From contig JAECYW010000001.1 in assembly GCA_023014335.1 (NCBI GenBank), positions 1,736,001 through 1,800,000 of the forward strand: a stretch of DNA of 64,000 nucleotides. The letters are read 5' to 3'. Below, one piece after another: positions 57,976-64,000 of this stretch. The position numbers were made by a program, and so were the translations under genes. The notes beneath the pieces were generated by a model that was not told the DNA's origin, searched no databases, and saw only the letters and a list, made by a program, of their open reading frames with translations. How positions within the stretch are numbered: position 1 is the stretch's first letter; each line of letters opens with the position of its first letter. The stretch comes from Galerina marginata (lineage: Eukaryota > Basidiomycota > Agaricomycetes > Agaricales > Galerinaceae).

Positions 57976-58745
57976 AATCGAGGCGCGCTCGGTACTAGAA
58001 GTAAATAATTTGTTAATTAGTATTTGAACAAAGAAGGGGATGTGGCACGTACGACGTTGAGTCGCCGCCATCGTTTCCGACGGCGGCGTCCTCCTTCCTG
58101 CTCTGGGCATCCGTTTTCCTGTTTTAGACGGATTAGCGCAGGAGGGGGGTGTCGGGGCGATGACGTGGCCGTTCACCTTTGGGCCTTCTTTTTTTGCATC
58201 CTCGCGTCGCTTTTGCCCCTTCCCGCCTCGTTTCCCCTTGCTTGATCCTCGTCGTAATCATCATTGGCGGCGTTGTTGTTACCATGTATGTCGCACTGAA
58301 ACTGTTTGGGGGTAGGGCAAGGTCCGCAGTGAATTTCAGGTCGTGGTGACTCAGAGGTCGACGCCTTCAAATCGAGGCGGGCTCGGTACTAGAAATAGAT
58401 AACTTGTTAATTAGTAATAATAACAAAAGAAGGGGTGGTGGCACGTACAATGTTAAGTCGTCGCCGTCGAAAACGACGGCGGCGGTGTCCTCCTTCTTGT
58501 TCTGGGCACCCGCTTTCCTGTTTTAAACGGATTAGCGCGGGAGGGATGCCAATGATGTGGCGGCTCACCTTTTGGCCTCCTTTTTGTTGCGTCCTCGCGT
58601 CGCTTTTTCTCCTTCCCGCCTCGTTTCCCCTTCGCTTTGTCCTCATCGTGATGATCGTTGGCGTCGTCATCGTTCATCGCCACATATGTCGCACTAGAAC
58701 CATTTGCGGGACGGGGCAAGGTTTGTTAACATGCTTCAGGCAATA
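57976..58745. repeat. Tandem duplication of a ~390-bp unit
   Basis: Two units in direct order begin AATCGAGGCG(C/G)GCTCGGTACT at about 57976 and 58369. They share AACTTGTTAATTAGTA-type bases, GTGGCACGTAC, CGACGGCGGCG, CCTGTTTTAAACGGATTAGC-type bases, CGTCCTCGCGTCGCTTTT-type bases and TATGTCGCACT. Minus-strand frames in both give basic, charged peptides (for example DEDKAKGKRGGKEKKRRE), perhaps duplicated exons of a lost gene, but no complete gene can be drawn. Confidence 0.75.
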
Positions 58746-58844
58746 AAATATGGGTGAGGGTGGGCGGATGGTGAGGGGACTGGTGCAGTTACCAGTGAAT
58801 GTCGGGTCGTGGGTAAGGGTACGGAGAGAGCGCCAGCGAGGACG

Positions 58845-59345
58845 GACTGTAAAATCAATGATACAATATGTTAGATTTTTTTCGAATACAGAGAGATGAT
58901 GGAGGGGTACGTACGCCGTGAGTTTGGGCATAAAAAGCCATGAATGCAGGTGCTGCGTTGACTTTGACATAGCACTTTCAACTGCTGTGGTAGTTCTCAA
59001 CAAGGTGCGGTGGGTGCATGCCTTCCAGACCGCGCTTGTCGTGCTCAGTGTGAAGGTGGCGGGATGGTAGCCAGCCGGGGGATCGGAGTTGACTTCTACA
59101 TCATGATGGCTGCGAGGTGGGCAATTGGGTGACGTCGGAGGTGGCAATTGGCATGGAGGGCTCAGTAATAGGAAGGGGTACGCAACAATAAGAATGTGGA
59201 TGGTGGTGGTTAAACGACAAGAATGACCGCTTCAGGAAAATCAACTTAGTATCACCTGCTCGTTTAGGGTGTGCTTCTTGGACTTAGAACAAAATATATT
59301 AATGCCTCTGTTCATTAGCTTGGAAATACAGTACTAGGTACTCTA
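58845..59345. repeat. Copy 2 of the ~490-bp dispersed repeat
   Basis: Same orientation as copy 1 at 48860-49345, and like it placed right after GC-rich sequence and ending TACAGTACTAGGTACTCT. This copy has an insert near 58995-59040 relative to copy 1. Confidence 0.75.
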
Positions 59346-59938
59346 GGAACAGCATTACAAAGTACTGTGCAATGCCCAGGGAATGCTGCATAGCGCTGCA
59401 AATCTCGCACTGAACACTACGCGACGCTGCAGGTGCTATGGGATCTATGATGACATCACTCGTTGCTATGGGATGCTATTTCCGTGGTAAGGATGCTCTG
59501 GCCTGCTATGGCGGCCCAAAATCTGGGTTTACTGATGCTCAGCGTCATCAAACTGAGTCTACAATTAATCACAGGCTCGTCGACTGTCACAACAAAGTAG
59601 CCATCGAATGACTAGAAAATGCTGCACCTCCCACTAACATTACCGATGAATCCCCCAATGTTACCGACGAACCGCCAAAACAAGGACTCAGGTATGCAGA
59701 CGCTTAAGATGGTGTGCCACAGCTCGATTTATTCGTTCGCAGGATTCAAAAACATTATCTGATTTCCAAGATTCGTTCCCAAAGCTTTTGGATTGATACT
59801 GTGGACCATAATATCAAGCCGGGCAATTTGGACTAAAATAGGTGCTCGATTTTTCCTTGGAAGCCATAACTCATTATTTCCAAGTTAGGAACGGCGAGAA
59901 TATGCTGCAGTTGAACCAGTTCAGTCCCTATTCTAAGA
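59346..59938 (+). other. Intergenic with eroded pieces
   Basis: About 590 bp. A tract near 59360-59510 repeats GCTGCA/GCTATGGGAT words (CTATGGGAT at 59437 and 59467). Near 59610-59700 a plus frame reads AAPPTNITDESPNVTDEPPK and then stops, with NITDE/NVTDE as an internal repeat; probably a remnant. No gene supported. Confidence 0.4.
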
Positions 59939-60850
59939 CTACGTAGAATATCGGAGTAAAGCCCTAATTATTTCATCTCTCTCGAAACCCATGAGTTTAT
60001 CCATCAGCCCTTGATTCCATTCACGAATGAAAACCAGTGGTACGAGGAGAAATCCTTGTCGATTGATGTCAAATTTATTGATCTCTTGTAGCGTTAACCC
60101 TAAATGCGAAATGATGCTAACTATCAAGACGCTGGGGTCGAAGAGGAACTTTTCTTTGGGAATGTCGTCAAATTCTTTTGAGGTGACTGCAAACCAATCC
60201 GCCAGCGCCGAGGATTCTACAACATCTCCTCGAATCCCACGGCCTTTCAAATACTCCATGCATTTGGCGACCACTTTTAAAGCGAGAGCGACAAAGGAGA
60301 GGTCTCTAGCTTCTGCTTCGACTAGGGAAATCGGATTACTCCATCGTATGAAAAGAAAGCAGGGGTCAGTATTAATGTTAAGCAGCTCTCGGGCAATTTC
60401 GTTAGGGGCATCTGAATTAACAAAATTCCCAGTGTCCTTTCCAATCGTTATCATGTGGGATGGATGTGTAGCATTTAGTCTGTGAACGTAGACCGTTAAG
60501 CAAACTAAGTTCGTCTTTGAGATGAGTATAGCTTGGATGGACTTGCCCAGGTCCGACAGTGAGGATACCCCGTCCAGGCCATATTAAAAGCACTACGATT
60601 TCCAAACCATCCAAAGTCCCTGGAACAATTCATAAATTCGTGAATATGAATGAAAGGAATTTGGCTCCCTACCTGGACCTAACCACATGCATATCTGAAG
60701 GCCACAGATATCATCGGGCAAACTTTTCGGGAGGTAACTGATACTGAAATGATTTCCAAGTGGTGCAAATGTAGCGGCTTGGGCATGTTGAAGGATTACA
60801 TAGCCAAATCCAGGCTGATGCTGGGTCGATGTAGAACCATTGGCTGCCAT
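59939..60850 (-). CDS. Unknown protein, three or more exons
   Basis: I do not recognise it. The start at 60850 gives MAANGSTSTQHQPGFGYVIL, QHAQAATFAPLGNHFSISYL and PDDICGLQICMWLGP. An intron (about 60675-60620) leads to TLDGLEIVVLLIWPGRGILT and VGPGQVHPSYTHLKDELSLL. After another intron the last exon has PSHMITIGKDTGNFVNSDAP, NEIARELLNINTDPCFLFIR, SNPISLVEAEARDLSFVALA, FDPSVLIVSIISHLGLTLQE and ends RDEIIRALLRYST at 59939. The pattern of beta-strands then helices looks like a globular enzyme or adaptor, but no motif is diagnostic. The frame is open throughout. Confidence 0.55.
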
Positions 60851-61285
60851 TGTAGAGGACGATGGAAGTGAAAGCGTCTCTGGAATGGAGTAGGAGAGCC
60901 CAGGTATAGTTATAATTCTCTTGACACTCAGTCGCTCTCAGGCGATTCTAAAACTGGTCGGTGGGTGATTTCACCAACCCAATTTGGAAATCTACTGGTC
61001 CACATTCTATTTCAGTTCGCTAAATGGGCTTAGTACGTGTGTCCAATTTTGATACCAAGATCCGGTTGGATAGAACAATTTGCCAAGGCCGAACGACTGA
61101 CAAAGGGAACGTGCTCATATGACAGAACCATCGTAGGCACATATCTAAATCTAAATCTATCTGGTTTTGGTTTTTGGCGGACTTTCTTAACCAAGAATGA
61201 CATATACTAATGCTATTTATTCGTTTCGATATTTACCTTCTCCCTCTTTTCCTTCGCATACGAACCTTGTGATCTACGATTAGCT
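60851..61285 (+). other. Divergent promoter region
   Basis: About 435 bp between two divergent genes; AT-rich, CT-tracts before the plus-strand ATG (tccctcttttccttcgcatac, about 61242). Nothing else seen. Confidence 0.4.
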
Positions 61286-63344
61286 ATGCCAAACCTTACT
61301 CTTTACGATTTCTGGAAGGTTTCGCGTCACGTTGCGCGAGGTGGCTCAGAAAAGTTCAGCCCAGAGAGAAGAGCCGCTGCACCTAGTTCAACCAAACCTC
61401 GAAAGTACCCTCCTGCACTTCTTCGACTCAAAGATCGCCACCCCAAATCCTGGAAGCGCCAAAAGATTGACGTGAGTTCTCCTTTATGTTATTCTATTTT
61501 CTAAACTTACTTTGAACGTCAGGAAACTTCTATAATTTGCAATTCTATTCCATTAAGTTTGCAGCCGGTGATTAGGGACAACATTCTCTGGGGACCTCAT
61601 GTTAGCACATACTACTACCATTATTATTTGCTCGTCCTAATTTTTGCTGCTAGGATCCCTCTCATGTTCCTAGAACCTCTCCGACTATGGGCACGCTCCC
61701 TGACCTGCACTCAAGCTGCCCATTGCCGGACGACTTAAGGGAAAGGACCAAAAGGATGGTCGGTCACTGCAGCGCGGTGGGTCAACCAGATAGCAGGCTC
61801 ATATTTGCTTCTCACTCGGACCGATTCAGATAACTCTTCTTCCCCTAGACATTATCCACGTTCTGCTGGGACATGTGTCTAATGAAGGCGGGGATAGGAA
61901 CTGCCTAGTCTTACTTTCGCAGACCTGCCAAATTCTGCGTTTCTGGTGCAGGAGGCTTTACCTCTGCAATATGGGAATAATCACCCACGGAACCGATTGC
62001 ACCACTATAAAACTAGTGGACGACATCCCACTGAACGCGGTTGTAATTTTCAGAGGTTTTACTGAACTTCAAGATGGTAGGAATATCCGCTTGGAACTCG
62101 ACACCTTGCATCTGGTCGAATTTAATCACGAAATATGTAACTTCATCGTACAATGCAGAGTCTCTGCGTTCTGCCTCTGGTTTTATAGCTCGGATAAGTA
62201 TCTGCAGAGAGATGGCCTCGTATCTTCCGCCCTTGTTTCCCTTATAGGTTCCTTGGGCCTGCGTTGCTTATCCATCACAATCCAGAAGACTCTTGGGTGT
62301 GGTTTAGACCCACCCGTGCGCCATCGCCAGAAGGTTATCCGAGTCCCTACCCACGGGGATACCCACCTGATATTTTTGCAAATCATGAACAATGTTTTAA
62401 TTTGCAAACTCGACGCATCTTTCTTCTGCACTCCACCCCTCCGGCTCATCTTTCCCCTGGTGTTGCAGGGGGCGTCAGTCATTGATTTTTCTATCGACTG
62501 CCCAACAGGGAATGAATTCGGCGATGTTCTCCACCACGTGCATTTTCCCATGCTGGAAACATTCAGCGCCACTGTCTGCGATCCCTCACCGATTCTTTTG
62601 CCGGACTACTTCATCGTTCGCCATACAATATTGGAAAACGTCACACTTATAAATTCTGTCGGCCGCAAAGTCAACTTGGCAAACACCACACCAAGTTTGC
62701 AACTCCCATCTTTAAAAACTATCAGACTTTCAGCAAGTTATGCCAGATGGACGGTGCAAGACCTTCGTGGTCTTTGTTGCCTGCACATACAGCCTGTCAA
62801 ATGCACCACTGATCCAAACAGTCCGGCGTTTTGTGAAGCCGTTCGGTCACTAACTACGATGTTGATCTCGTCCCGCTATCTCCAATTTTCCGATGACTTC
62901 AAGCTGACCATTGAATTTCCGACGCGCTTAACACGGCATATCTGGGTCACCACTTGCAATAACCCCAGGTTCAGCTGTACATGTGCGTGCAATCCAGGCG
63001 GCTGTCCTGTCGGTCAAGTTCACAATATCAAGACATTAGAACTATCAATCGATATCTTGGACGATGGATTTTATGTGAGTGAAATCCATCTACTCTTACT
63101 TCAAGAGCCTAAATTTCAGTAGGTATATCTGCTGCAGTGGCTTAAGGGATTTCCAGCCTTAACGGCGTTAATATTGGATTGCGACATTGTCGGGGTACAT
63201 GTAACGCCAGTCTGGCTGGCTGCCATTACGTCCGACTGCTGTCATTACCTTGAGCGCTTTCGCTATTTATGCGGCAACGAGACGACAAATTGGGAACGAG
63301 AGATACATCGAAGCGTGCCAGGTGGGTGGCAGGAGTGTTTTTAG
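61286..63344 (+). CDS. F-box/LRR-like protein of mushroom type
   Basis: The start at 61286 gives MPNLTLYDFWKVSRHVARGG and a basic linker (PPALLRLKDRHPKSWKRQKI). After several short introns an F-box-like segment reads DIIHVLLGHVSNEGGDRNCL and VLLSQTCQILRFWCRRLYL, the usual position for substrate adaptors of SCF ubiquitin ligases. A long exon follows with leucine-rich, irregular repeats (for example LLPDYFIVRHTILENVTLIN, LQLPSLKTIRLSASYARWTV, IKTLELSIDILDDGF). The last exon, after an intron near 63074-63137, has WLKGFPALTALILDCDIVGV and ends HRSVPGGWQECF at 63344. The F-box match is weak, and no ligase partner is visible, so the functional call is inference. Confidence 0.6.
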
Positions 63345-63545
63345 TTCCTCCTACTTAGGTCGAGTACAAGTACAAGTTGACCGAAATAGTAAGTGTGGGA
63401 ATCCGGCCGCTGTTTTTAGTTCCTCCAGATCCTACCTGAGTCGACAAGTTTATCGAAATGGTAAGTGTGGGAATCAGGCCGCCTGGAATTTAATGAATGC
63501 AGAAGAGTCCTACAATTTGATGAGTGCAGAAGAGTCCTACTCCCG
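63335..63545. repeat. Short tandem duplications after the F-box-like gene
   Basis: Two degenerate units of about 68 bp, each with GTTTTTAGTTCCTCC, CGAAAT(A/G)GTAAGTGTGGGAA and TC(C/A)GGCCGC, run 63337-63481. They are followed by two units of about 24 bp with GCAGAAGAGTCCTAC (63500-63540). The first unit overlaps the last codons and stop of the F-box-like gene. Confidence 0.75.
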
Positions 63546-63767
63546 GTTACATTGCGTCTCTGAACCAACCATGAATTCCGCAATAATAGACAAGTTCTCT
63601 GTCATCTCAGACCAGAAAGTGAGAACTTGAAGAATCTGCATTGTAGAATCGAGATGAATCGTCACATGATTTTCGTGTCAGCAGGCAAACCTTGGTCGAA
63701 CTTGCTTAAAACTTGACAGTCTGCCCAGGATTAATCATTCAACTCACTGAGCCAACCTCTCTATTCA
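63346..63767 (+). other. Region 3' of the F-box-like gene
   Basis: Besides the short tandem duplications, about 420 bp with a 126-codon frame (63250-63630) produced largely by the repeats. No other gene signal. Confidence 0.35.
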
Positions 63768-64000
63768 ATGAGTATCCTGGTCCGTCAAAACTCGGCCTTA
63801 GGATACTTTGGCTCGGGTAACGACATTTGCACGTCCCACTCGTCGGACCAGATCAAGACAGCCTGCCATGGCCTGAGGAACAAGGTGAACGTCGTTCTCT
63901 TCTTCCACTTTCACTGTTCCCTGAGATTCTGATGTATATCCAGCAGACCAGGGACAAGAGCGCACAAAGAGTGGCAGAGCGATATAAGACTCAGCAGCGC
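63768..64000 (+). CDS. Possible partial gene at window edge
   Basis: A start MSILVRQNSALGYFGSGNDI followed by SDQIKTACHGLRNK, a GT...AG intron (about 63885-63943) and QTRDKSAQRVAERYKTQQR running off the window. The spliced frame is open, but with so little sequence I cannot say what it is, or be sure it is real. Confidence 0.25.

Noticed and set aside
1..64000. CRISPR arrays, rRNA and tRNA genes
   Set aside because: Eukaryotic window; no regularly spaced short repeats with unique spacers, no rRNA-like blocks, and no cloverleaf with A/B box that I could confirm by eye.

Overview
This window is nuclear DNA of a basidiomycete fungus, most likely an Agaricomycete. Genes are split by many short introns (about 48-70 nt, GT...AG, a few GC...AG), they lie on both strands with short spacers, and several families are ones I know from mushrooms (DUF6699-type proteins, Spt5-like NGN/KOW paralogues, F-box-like proteins). 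No rRNA, tRNA or CRISPR was recognised. Start and end coordinates are the outer limits of spliced genes; the splice sites were read by eye.

Layout. 1-21 kb is gene-dense housekeeping sequence: adenine phosphoribosyltransferase (3' part), an EDEM/Mnl1-type GH47 protein divergent from mitochondrial KGD2, a double zinc-ribbon ZNRD2-type protein, an unknown protein with a repeated acidic motif, a FAF1-like ribosome-biogenesis protein, a four-helix membrane protein, an unknown protein with one ankyrin-like segment, a Dicer-like RNase III gene with damaged helicase motifs, and cytochrome oxidase subunit VIIc. 21-33 kb holds an 865-bp hAT-like element with 21-bp perfect inverted ends and 8-bp target duplication, then an aldehyde dehydrogenase, a Zn2Cys6 regulator, proteasome alpha-2, 1-Cys peroxiredoxin and the CTD phosphatase SSU72. 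33-49 kb is accessory and decayed: an F-box-type N-terminus, an intact and a remnant DUF6699-type copy, an intron-containing topoisomerase II pseudogene, a dispersed repeat present twice, a repeated basidiomycete family gene and a dynamin-like GTPase with a C-terminal membrane anchor. 49-64 kb holds an unknown gene with seven tandemly duplicated phase-symmetric exons, a MITE with about 100-bp ends, a 72-bp near-perfect hairpin, an Spt5-like NGN/KOW protein, GC-rich repeats, an unknown gene, an F-box/LRR-like gene and a partial gene at the edge.

The functional links I can support are general ones: ER quality control, TCA cycle and respiratory chain (KGD2, COX), transcription and RNA metabolism (SSU72, Spt5-like, Dicer-like), proteolysis and redox defence. 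There is no biosynthetic cluster and no defence island. The most distinctive signals are the exon array, the long hairpin, the decaying Dicer-like and TOP2 copies, and a recurring pattern of single-base insertions that break otherwise conserved reading frames at nine places. The last could be sequence error or real decay and should be checked before any gene is called broken.
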